DNA of 8,614 bases from JANRLJ01 sp034437895 (GTDB lineage: Bacteria; Chloroflexota; Anaerolineae; Aggregatilineales; Phototrophicaceae), in assembly GCA_034437895.1 (NCBI GenBank), contig DAOTTO010000628.1:1-8614 (forward strand), written 5' to 3'. Within the stretch, counting starts at the first letter, position 1. The number at the start of each line of letters is the position of its first letter. A program made the translations under genes and the position numbers. Positions 1 through 5,396 of this stretch are shown here, one piece after another. The notes under the pieces are model-generated. The model did no database searches and had not been told where the DNA came from. It saw nothing but the letters and a program-made list of their open reading frames with translations.

Positions 1-224
1 CTCGGCAGGGCTTGTGCTGCCAACGCGCCGGACGCGATCACCAGCGCCACACATGCCACCATAAAGCGCACTGTGCCAGCGCTGCCGGGATTATCAAGCG
101 CTGCATCGCGGCTGATATATGCACCGTTGAGGGCATGAGCCGCGTCCAAAAGCTGCCGAGCGGAATCTTTTTCCACCTGCGCGGCGAGTTCGCGTAAAAC
201 ATGGTAACGATCTAAGGTTCGCAA
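1..224 (-). CDS. Unknown protein with one membrane segment (3' end outside window)
   Basis: Reading leftward from a TTG start at 222-224, the frame stays open for 74 codons to the window edge. It is preceded by an in-frame TGA at 237-239 and an AAAGG-type ribosome binding site about 7-8 bases before the TTG. The product starts RTLDRYHVLRELAAQVEKDS: a charged, helical cytoplasmic stretch of about 50 residues. A hydrophobic span at about residues 52-73 (FMVACVALVIASGALAA) follows, so this is probably a membrane protein with a cytoplasmic N-terminus. Amino acid composition and codon use look genuinely coding, whereas the opposite-strand frame at 12-197 is rich in Cys, His and Arg. I do not recognise the family and assign no function. 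TTG is the only start candidate near the 5' end; an ATG lies deeper, at residue 55. A TATAAT box at 281-286 could drive it. Confidence 0.6.
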   Translation of the reverse strand, partial: MRTLDRYHVLRELAAQVEKDSARQLLDAAHALNGAYISRDAALDNPGSAGTVRFMVACVALVIASGALAAQALP

Positions 225-493
225 AGAGAGCGCCTTTCAAAAAGCTGTTTTGGATAAGCCCATCCATTGAGCATGTTGGGATTATAACGCAGCGTGACCA
301 ATCCGAAGGAAAGGAAATTTAAACCATCACCGCAAGGAGTTAGTAAGGTACTACAAACAAGAAACACATTGAAACTCTTGTAGAGATAAATCTATCCCCG
401 ATGCAGCATAGATTGAGTTAGATGAAAAGTTTCGATAATAACTATACAAAATTATTTACAATTATTTCTAATAAAAATTAGTAATAAATTTAT
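225..493. other. Gene-free AT-rich spacer left of the mobile element
   Basis: No credible gene is visible. A 19-codon frame at 422-481 (MKSFDNNYTKLF...) has no convincing ribosome binding site and low-complexity AT-rich content. A small palindrome, CTAAT/ATTAG, lies at 468-481. The stretch becomes steadily more AT-rich toward the element inserted at 502. Confidence 0.5.
281..286 (-). promoter_or_regulatory. Putative -10 box for the leftward gene at 1-224
   Basis: On the minus strand this reads TATAAT, a perfect sigma-70-type -10. Transcription would begin near 274, giving a leader of about 50 bases before the TTG at 224. No good -35 sits 16-18 bases upstream, so this is a suggestion only. 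Confidence 0.35.
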
Positions 494-501
494 GCTATTT
501 T
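494..501. repeat. Left target-site duplication
   Basis: GCTATTTT, identical to 750-757 and directly abutting the left terminal repeat. Confidence 0.85.
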
Positions 502-749
502 GTAACTACTCAGCCTGGTTCAATTCAAAAAATCAATTTATCGCCAATGACATATCGCGTAAATGAACACCATATAGTTGAGAGTATGCCCCATAATGGT
601 CACGTTATTTACCCTTAATAGTTTTCACATATCGCCACTAAATTGGGTTTTCTTGCAGTAGCGCCCTAACCTCAATTTTGAGCGACCAAAAAAGGTACTA
701 AAATGAATTTAACATTGATTACCTCCCAAAAATAGGGCTGAGTAGTTAC
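502..749. mobile_element. 248-bp IS66-type MITE (non-autonomous element)
   Basis: The ends are a perfect 14-bp inverted repeat, GTAACTACTCAGCC at 502-515 and its reverse complement at 736-749. Symmetry resumes at the same offset inside each end: AATCAAT at 531-537 matches ATTGATT at 714-720, so the terminal repeat is really an imperfect one of about 36 bp. The element is flanked by an exact 8-bp direct repeat, GCTATTTT, at 494-501 and 750-757. Ends starting GTAA together with 8-bp target duplications are hallmarks of the IS66 family. No transposase-like frame is present inside, so it would have to be moved in trans. Reading across the empty site gives a continuous AT-rich sequence. The structure is seen directly; the IS66 assignment is inference from end sequence and duplication length. 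Confidence 0.85.
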
Positions 750-757
750 GCTATTTT
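750..757. repeat. Right target-site duplication
   Basis: GCTATTTT, identical to 494-501 and directly abutting the right terminal repeat. Confidence 0.85.
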
Positions 758-771
758 AGCTTGTTTGGCCA

Positions 772-777
772 TATACT
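772..777 (+). promoter_or_regulatory. Possible -10 box for the TPR/TM2 gene
   Basis: TATACT (five of six matches to TATAAT) lies about 55 bases before the preferred start at 833. Its -35 region would fall at the junction with the inserted element (about 746-755), where no good TTGACA match is seen. If real, the promoter would be partly made or altered by the insertion. Confidence 0.25.
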
Positions 778-832
778 GTAGCCAACATCGTAAGAAGCAA
801 TGAAGTATAAACTAAATAAGGAAGCCGATAAA

Positions 833-1537
833 ATGAGTGAAAATTCTCCGCAAAAGGCAATTATCTTAACTGGGGAACAAGCGCTACTTCAGCAAGCAAA
901 GACACTTGTTAAATCAGGGGATCGCAAAGGAGCCTATAAAATTGCCACTCAGCTTTTGAAACAAAACTCTCGCAATACACAGGCATTATGGATTTATGCC
1001 AATCTAAGTTCAGAGTCGGACAAAGCAATTTCTGCCCTTAAACGCCTATTGCTCTTAGAGCCAAATAACACAAAAGCCCAAAATTTATTAGATAAATTAC
1101 AAGAGGATGACGATCCTTTCGCCGATGAGGTTATGTTTGAAAAGCCTAAAAGGCGTTCCACAACCTCTAACGGCGATAATTTAGAGAGAGAACGGCTCTC
1201 GCTTGAACGTGAGCGCCTTCAACTTGAACGCGAGAGGATGTATCGTCAGCAATCCGTAATTAACATCAATAATATAGTTGCCCCCGTCCAACAAGAAAAC
1301 TCAACTGCATTTGTTGTTGGGTTTATCGCCGCGGGATTTTTTGGCTTTTTCGGTGTTGCCCACATGCTCAACGGAAAAGTCGGTGAGGGCATCGTACAAC
1401 TCATTCTTGGTTTCGTCTGGCTAGCAATCGCAGGTTTTTTCACCACTGTAACACTCGGGCTAGGTATATGTCTCTTTGTCCCACTTCATTTTGTGCTAGC
1501 CTACAGGGTTTCCAAGAGTGGCGCGCAAATGGCTTAA
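833..1537 (+). CDS. TPR-like / coiled-coil / TM2-like membrane protein
   Basis: The 234-residue protein has three parts. Residues about 14-90 form two TPR-like helical repeats (QALLQQAKTLVKSGDRKGAY; then ALWIYANL...AISALKRLLLLEPNN). After an acidic linker (EDDDPFADEV), three exact-length heptads LERERLS, LERERLQ and LERERMY (117-137) should form a short coiled coil. Residues about 158-226 are hydrophobic; FFGFFGVAHMLNGKVGEGIVQLILGF resembles the TM2 fold (G-x-x-G-x-H..., a glycine loop, then a second helix), and a third hydrophobic stretch may follow. The likely topology is a cytoplasmic interaction domain anchored in the membrane. The start is chosen for AAGGAA at 818-823, nine bases before ATG 833; an in-frame ATG at 800 would add 11 residues. 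The gene is AT-rich compared with the kinase and ATPase genes, and a mobile element ends about 50 bases before the longer start. The exact role is unknown; TPR and coiled coil suggest a scaffold. Confidence 0.75.
   Translation: MSENSPQKAIILTGEQALLQQAKTLVKSGDRKGAYKIATQLLKQNSRNTQALWIYANLSSESDKAISALKRLLLLEPNNTKAQNLLDKLQEDDDPFADEVMFEKPKRRSTTSNGDNLERERLSLERERLQLERERMYRQQSVININNIVAPVQQENSTAFVVGFIAAGFFGFFGVAHMLNGKVGEGIVQLILGFVWLAIAGFFTTVTLGLGICLFVPLHFVLAYRVSKSGAQMA
1181..1243 (+). repeat. 21-base tandem repeat encoding LERERL heptads
   Basis: Three in-frame 21-base units encode LERERLS, LERERLQ and LERERMY. Protein identity is nearly perfect while the codons differ (ttagagagagaacgg, cttgaacgtgagcgc, cttgaacgcgagagg). 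The repeat is therefore maintained at protein level, consistent with a selected coiled coil rather than recent slippage. Confidence 0.7.
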
Positions 1538-1595
1538 GCATTTGACCATTCGAACCTAAAAGGCTGATCTGCGTAAACGCTCACCCCTATTTTGT

Positions 1596-1786
1596 CTATT
1601 TCGTCCAGAATTTTTCGCTGAGATATTTGTAGGCATTATCGGGGAACAGCGTCACGACCACGCCGGATTCATCACGCGCCAGCGCCAACGTGTGCCGAAA
1701 TGCGTCAGATTACCCTGTGTCTGATCCGAGATTTCAACTCCGGCGTTGTTGTATTGGTCGTCATAGTAGTATCGGTCAAGTTCGCC
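1596..1786 (-). pseudogene. Remnant of a CysM-type cysteine synthase
   Basis: Two pieces of one enzyme survive in different frames. Reading leftward, 1786-1694 encodes GELDRYYYDDQYNNA followed directly by GVEISDQTQGNLTHFG. This matches from memory the CysM-type stretch DRYYYxDQYNN...TGPEIWxQTxGxxTHF, but lacks about ten residues between NNA and GVE. Around 1690 the frame changes and TLALARDESGVVVTLFPDNA, then YKYLSEKFW, continue to a TAG at 1596-1598; this is the usual C-terminus (GVVVT-FPD---KYLS--FW). Most of the PLP-binding central and C-terminal domain, and everything N-terminal including the Schiff-base lysine, is gone. The enzyme normally makes cysteine from O-acetylserine (or phosphoserine) and sulfide or a sulfur carrier. 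As it stands the locus cannot encode an active protein. Its 5' end runs into the tail of the kinase gene upstream on the same strand, so a deletion probably fused the two. Confidence 0.75.
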
Positions 1787-2909
1787 CACGCCTAAAATCG
1801 GGCAAGCGCTCGGTTCGGGTAGGCCAGCCTGCATGAATTCGTGCTTCGGTGGCTTCGAGCGATTGTACGCCGCTGGTCGCGTCCGGTGCTTCCACATTAC
1901 ACGCGCCAACCCCACAAGCTAGCCGCACCGCATTTTCGGGACTCATCCCGCGCACAATGCCGACCAAAAATCCTGCATAGGCCGAATCACCCGCGCCCGT
2001 CGTCCCGACCACCTCGGCCTGAAACGCCGGTAAATAGACCTCCGCGTCCGCCCATTGAGGGACGTTTAAGCCTAATCGGGCGAGACGATCAAATTTTGCG
2101 CTTTCGGCATTGCGTAGATAAATGCCCATCTCGCCGAGTTTAAATCCGGCGATGACCACGCCCATCACCAGCAGTTCATCGGCAAAATCGCGCAAGTAAG
2201 CGCGTGTCAGGTGTGATAGGACATTGCCATGCCAGCGTTCATAATCATCGCGCCGCAGCATGAACAGAATTTCCTCAATGCTCGGCAGAAAAATATCTAC
2301 ATAAGGCAGCGTTTTAGCCAGAATCGCTTTCCAATCCGCCCGTCCGCTGGGACTCGCCGGATCAGGCAGGGTCATATCAAGTGATGTGGCCGCGCCAACA
2401 GCTTTCGCTTGTTGATAAATCGCAGCCAGCGCGTCGCCGTCATTTTCGATCAAACGCGGCAAAATCGTCGGGTAGCCGAGATGGAAAATTTTGCCCTGCG
2501 CCACGACCTCGAAATCAATATCTTCGGTGCTGAACGTGCTGTTATTAGCGGGACAGTGTAAAAATGTCCGATCCCCGTTTTTGGGCGACAGCACCACTGA
2601 ATACGAGCCGGGTTGATTCGGCTTAACGTGCATGAACTCGGTCAGCGCTGGGTCACGATCTTTGAGAAAAGCGATGATGACACGCCCGATCAGGTCATCA
2701 CCAACGGTTGCCAACAGCCGTACATTCGCGCCGAGGCGATGCAGTGCCAGCCCGGTATTGCTGACCGCGCCGCCCGTAGAGACGCTCATCGGCCCTGTTT
2801 CCAGCAGCCGTCCCGGCAGCGCCAGCATTTCGGGCGTGATTGCGCCCAGCGCGGGGATCAGGTCGAGGCAGATATGCCCCGTTACAATAATGTCAATTGG
2901 TTGAGTCAT
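1776..2909 (-). CDS. PfkB-family (ribokinase-like) carbohydrate kinase
   Basis: The 377-residue protein has both PfkB signatures. Near the N-terminus GGAVSNTGLALHRLGA (46-61) matches the sugar-binding GG-x-x-x-N motif, and VGTTGAGDSAYAGF (301-314) is the C-terminal signature, with Asp308 the expected catalytic base and the GAGD loop forming the anion hole. The opening beta strand IDIIVTGHICLDLI is typical. The family phosphorylates a sugar or nucleoside hydroxyl with ATP in the cytosol; the substrate cannot be read from the sequence. ATG at 2907-2909 is the natural start because the family fold begins within seven residues, although I see no clear Shine-Dalgarno site. The last residues (about RRGRT) come from the junction with the decayed cysteine synthase, and the TGA overlaps that remnant, so the extreme C-terminus is probably not ancestral. 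The catalytic core looks intact. Confidence 0.88.
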   Translation of the reverse strand: MTQPIDIIVTGHICLDLIPALGAITPEMLALPGRLLETGPMSVSTGGAVSNTGLALHRLGANVRLLATVGDDLIGRVIIAFLKDRDPALTEFMHVKPNQPGSYSVVLSPKNGDRTFLHCPANNSTFSTEDIDFEVVAQGKIFHLGYPTILPRLIENDGDALAAIYQQAKAVGAATSLDMTLPDPASPSGRADWKAILAKTLPYVDIFLPSIEEILFMLRRDDYERWHGNVLSHLTRAYLRDFADELLVMGVVIAGFKLGEMGIYLRNAESAKFDRLARLGLNVPQWADAEVYLPAFQAEVVGTTGAGDSAYAGFLVGIVRGMSPENAVRLACGVGACNVEAPDATSGVQSLEATEARIHAGWPTRTERLPDFRRGRT

Positions 2910-2950
2910 AAGTTTTTTGATTACTGTGTAAACGCCTTATTTTGAAAATT

Positions 2951-2956
2951 ATTCTA
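2951..2956 (-). promoter_or_regulatory. Possible -10 box for the kinase
   Basis: On the minus strand this reads TAGAAT (five of six), about 40 bases upstream of the kinase ATG. The -35 region is poor (TTAAAA-like). Weak call. Confidence 0.22.
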
Positions 2957-2985
2957 ATGCGGTTATCGGAAATACTTTTAATATC

Positions 2986-3120
2986 AGGACTTTCGCTTAC
3001 CTCACCCCCCGGCACCCTCTCCAATACTTGGAGAGGGGGAGAAAAACGCATCTTGAAGTCCCCTCTCCATGCAATGGGGAGGGGATTTAGGGGTGGGGTA
3101 AATGCATGAGCGAAAGTCCT
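2986..3120. mobile_element. Double-hairpin repeat element, copy A (complete)
   Basis: This 135-bp unit is bounded by the inverted repeat AGGACTTTCGCT (2986-2997) and AGCGAAAGTCCT (3109-3120). Inside are two strong C/G-rich hairpins. One has a perfect 10-bp stem, CCCTCTCCAA (3015-3024) with TTGGAGAGGG (3028-3037). The other has an 11-bp stem with one mismatch, CCCCTCTCCAT (3060-3070) with ATGGGGAGGGG (3074-3084). The reverse complement matches 8501-8614 with only two differences over 114 bases. No coding content and no obvious target duplication are seen. It behaves like a MITE or REP/BIME-type dispersed palindromic repeat. Confidence 0.8.
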
Positions 3121-3143
3121 ACTATTGAATATATCACCTATGC

Positions 3144-3148
3144 GGAGG
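3144..3148 (+). promoter_or_regulatory. Ribosome binding site deciding the Bro/DinD start
   Basis: GGAGG with an 8-base spacer to ATG 3157. It favours 3157 over the earlier in-frame ATG at 3106, which lies inside repeat element A. Confidence 0.75.
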
Positions 3149-3156
3149 ATTTTAAA

Positions 3157-3999
3157 ATGGCATCGCCATCAACTGCAATTGTTCTTTTTGAAGATAGAGA
3201 AGTTCGCCGCGTTTGGCATAACGACGAATGGTATTATTCTATAAATGATGTTATAGAGTCACTTATGAAGTCGGATAATCCCACTAGTTATTGGGGGAAA
3301 ATGAAGCGCCGCGAACCCTCTTTGGCTGAACTTGGGCCAAAATGGCCCAAGTTGAAGTTAATGGGTAAAGATGGCAAATCTCGCTTCACTGAATGCGCCA
3401 ACTTTGAACAACTTTTGCGTATTGTCCAGTCCATTCCGTCGCCAAAAGCTGAACCTTTTAAACAATGGTTAGCTCAATTAGGAAAAGAGCGCCTCGAAGA
3501 ACTGGAAGACCCTGAACTGATTATTGAACGATTGCGCGAAACCTATCGCCGAAAAGGTCATGATGAAGAATGGATTGAACTACGCATCCAAAGTGTCGGT
3601 ATTCGGCAAGAGCTTACCGATGAATGGAAAGAAAGAGATGTTGAGGAAGGGCGCGAGTTCGGTATTTTAACAGCGACTATTTCTAAAGGAACTTTTGGGA
3701 TAACGCCAGGCCAACACAGTAAACTAAAAGGGTTAAAACGCCAGAATTTACGAGATCACATGAATAATCTCGAACTTGTCTTCACCAGCTTGGGAGAAGT
3801 TGTAACTACCGAAATTACTCGTGAGAATGATGCTCAAGGCTTTCAGGAATGCAATACAGCAGCAAAAGAAGGCGGAGAGTTTGCAGGTGAAACACGGCAA
3901 AGACTTGAAGCGAGAACTGGCAAGAAAGTCGTCACATCTGAAAACTTTTTGGATAACCCGATGAAAAAGACGAAAAAATTGCGCGACAAAAACGATTAA
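3157..3999 (+). CDS. Bro-N domain protein with DinD-like C-terminal half
   Basis: This 280-residue protein starts TAIVLFEDREVRRVWHNDEW, followed by YYSINDVIESL and NPTSYWGKMKRRE. That is the Bro-N (baculovirus repeated ORF / phage antirepressor) fold, with the conserved tail CANFEQLLRIVQSIPSPKAE and PFKQWLAQLGKERLEE (to about 115). The second half resembles the C-terminal part of E. coli DinD: QELTDEWKERDVEEGREFGI, the KGLKRQNLRDHM block (191-202), LELVFTSLGE, and a lysine-rich end. Bro-N domains bind DNA and are typical of phage and mobile DNA; DinD is a damage-induced protein that inhibits RecA filaments. Which activity applies here is unknown. The start is supported by GGAGG at 3144-3148; the upstream 17 codons (MSESPTIEYITYAEDFK) begin inside a repeat and are probably untranslated. 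It stands alone, with no phage genes or repressor beside it, and is more AT-rich than the kinase and ATPase genes, consistent with acquisition. Confidence 0.88.
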   Translation: MASPSTAIVLFEDREVRRVWHNDEWYYSINDVIESLMKSDNPTSYWGKMKRREPSLAELGPKWPKLKLMGKDGKSRFTECANFEQLLRIVQSIPSPKAEPFKQWLAQLGKERLEELEDPELIIERLRETYRRKGHDEEWIELRIQSVGIRQELTDEWKERDVEEGREFGILTATISKGTFGITPGQHSKLKGLKRQNLRDHMNNLELVFTSLGEVVTTEITRENDAQGFQECNTAAKEGGEFAGETRQRLEARTGKKVVTSENFLDNPMKKTKKLRDKND

Positions 4000-4189
4000 T
4001 AAAGTAGCACCGTATTCGGTTTTGAGATTCGCCGTACCCACGAAAGATAATAGCTGCCGAGAGTAGGAACAGCGCTGACTTATGTGCCATGGTCAACAGA
4101 AAAGAGAGACGCGGTGCGCCATCATTGGCAGCCGAGATCCAAGTTGAGATTTTGTTCTCACGGATGTTGCGCCGTTCTAACAATTCTGG
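4000..4189. other. Gene-free spacer after the Bro/DinD gene
   Basis: No gene, clear terminator or repeat is seen. A minus-strand frame beginning near 4092 (MAHKSALFLLSAAIIF) looks like a signal peptide but runs into the antisense of the Bro gene with no domain-like continuation. At most it is a relic of a lost gene's 5' end. Confidence 0.4.
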
Positions 4190-4198
4190 TGTTATAAT
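4190..4198 (+). promoter_or_regulatory. Extended -10 promoter for the GNAT/AAA-R3H operon
   Basis: TGTTATAAT is a perfect extended -10 (TGn plus TATAAT). The best -35 candidate is only TTGCGC at 4167-4172 with a long 20-base gap, which an extended -10 can tolerate. Transcription should begin near 4205, leaving a leader of about 200 bases before the preferred start at 4408. Confidence 0.55.
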
Positions 4199-4204
4199 GA
4201 GCAG

Positions 4205-4407
4205 ATGTGAAAAAACGAAAGAATGTCCTATTTCGTTGTCAAGCCATCTACCGTGATGCTACAATATCGCTAAAGTTCGGATGGGAAGTTACGTCCACTT
4301 GAGAACAAGGTTAGTACATAGCCCGCAAGATTTACCCGCACTATGTTCGATCTGCGCTACCATTTGTGCGTCCAGCGCCCGATGTTACCAACCCGGAAAG
4401 ATGTCCC
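4205..4407 (+). other. Long leader with hairpin and possible leader peptide
   Basis: The predicted leader carries an inverted repeat AACGAAA (4214-4220) / TTTCGTT (4231-4237) whose loop includes an ATG. That ATG opens a 16-residue frame, MSYFVVKPSTVMLQYR, at 4223-4273, preceded by GAAAGA. No known riboswitch or T-box is recognised. The frame of the downstream gene is open from 4315 but contains no ATG before 4408. Confidence 0.3.
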
Positions 4408-5373
4408 ATGCCACCTCGTGAAAGCCCTGAAACACGCTCCATGACACTGGTTGATATTCCACTGGTCAACCGCTTGGCGGAAAAAGGCGTTTTGCTGGAT
4501 AGTGAGATGATCTTTACCCGCGATACGCAGGAGCCGAATGGGGGGCTGTTTTCCAGCATTTTGCTACCGCAGCGTGGGTATCATACCCTGCTGGCACGGG
4601 CGGATAAACAGCAGGTCGTTGGGCAGTTTCGGATGCGGACGGACCAGCCCACCGCGCAGATGGTCTACATTGCGCCGGGCTTGGAAGATGACGAAGACAA
4701 TACGGCGTGGCTGCATGTGCTGGACGCAATCGTCCGTGAGGCAGGCAAACACAACGCGCATACCTTAACCGCAGAAGTCAGCGAAGACAGTACCCTCTTC
4801 GAGACGATGCGAAACGCGGGTTTTGCTGTCTATGCGCGGCAGCAGATTTGGCGATGGGAAGCGGGGGATGCACCGCTGCCCGATTCGCAGATCGAACTGA
4901 CCGAGCAGACCGAAGCAGACATCCAAGGCATTCAATCGTTACTCACTAACACCGTGCCTAAATTGGTGCAGCAAATTGCCGCACCATCCGCAGAAATGGC
5001 GGGGCTGGTCTATCGTAAAAATGAACGTGTAGAGGCGCATATTGCGCTATCGGAGGGTAAACATGGTGTTTACATTATTCCAAATATCCATCCTGACAGT
5101 TCGCTAGAAGCGCCAGCCATTTTTATGGCTGTCTTGCACCGCCTTCCACGCACGAAGCCTGTCTATGTGTGTGTGCGGCGGCATCAGGATTGGTTAGCTG
5201 CCGCACTAGAACGGCTCGGTTTTGAGCCAGGAATGCGCCAAGCGGTGCTGGTGCGGCATATCACGGCGGGGGTTCGCCATGCGAACTTTGCGCCGATTTA
5301 TAACGAACTGGGGGCGCAGCCCGTAAAGCAGCCCACCAAGCCTTTAAAGCATAATATTTTGGAACCCATGTGA
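4408..5373 (+). CDS. Tandem GNAT-fold protein
   Basis: The 321-residue product (from ATG 4408) seems to hold two GNAT-like halves. The first (about 12-150) starts RSMTLVDIPLVNRLAEKG, typical of GNAT N-termini, and reaches HVLDAIVREAGKHNAHTL ... LFETMRNAGFAVYARQQIW. The second (about 160-288) is shorter and ends WLAAALERLGFEPGMRQAVL, again the GNAT beta-bulge end (x-x-x-LGF). GNAT enzymes transfer acyl groups from acyl-CoA, but I do not see a clear Q/R-x-x-G-x-G/A CoA loop in either half, so activity is uncertain. The start is chosen for GGAAAG at 4395-4400, seven bases before ATG 4408; GTG 4366 (14 residues longer, no ribosome site) and ATG 4441 are alternatives. The stop lies 23 bases before the AAA-R3H gene, so the two are probably co-transcribed. 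Product and substrate are unknown. Confidence 0.7.
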   Translation: MPPRESPETRSMTLVDIPLVNRLAEKGVLLDSEMIFTRDTQEPNGGLFSSILLPQRGYHTLLARADKQQVVGQFRMRTDQPTAQMVYIAPGLEDDEDNTAWLHVLDAIVREAGKHNAHTLTAEVSEDSTLFETMRNAGFAVYARQQIWRWEAGDAPLPDSQIELTEQTEADIQGIQSLLTNTVPKLVQQIAAPSAEMAGLVYRKNERVEAHIALSEGKHGVYIIPNIHPDSSLEAPAIFMAVLHRLPRTKPVYVCVRRHQDWLAAALERLGFEPGMRQAVLVRHITAGVRHANFAPIYNELGAQPVKQPTKPLKHNILEPM

Positions 5374-5396
5374 GATAGGAGAACCGAACTTATTCT

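Noticed and set aside
12..197. Plus-strand 61-residue frame
   Set aside because: It is the antisense of the better-supported leftward gene at 1-224, has a Cys/His/Arg-rich composition and no ribosome site.
422..481. 19-codon AT-rich frame left of the IS66-type element
   Set aside because: No ribosome site and low complexity; expected by chance in AT-rich DNA.
1652..1915. Minus-strand 87-residue frame as a separate gene
   Set aside because: Its first part is the kinase gene in another frame and its second part is the cysteine synthase remnant, so it is not a gene of its own.
2986..3120. CRISPR-like array made of the C/G-rich repeats
   Set aside because: The palindromes are adjacent hairpins within a single element, not evenly spaced repeats with unique spacers, and no cas gene is present.
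3932..4183. Minus-strand frame with signal-peptide-like start (MAHKSALFLLSAAIIF)
   Set aside because: It continues into the antisense of the Bro/DinD gene with no domain; at most a relic.
4343..4441. Frame starting MFDLRYH, which resembles the start of some membrane proteins
   Set aside because: The resemblance stops after seven residues, no hydrophobic segment follows, and it overlaps the GNAT gene in another frame.
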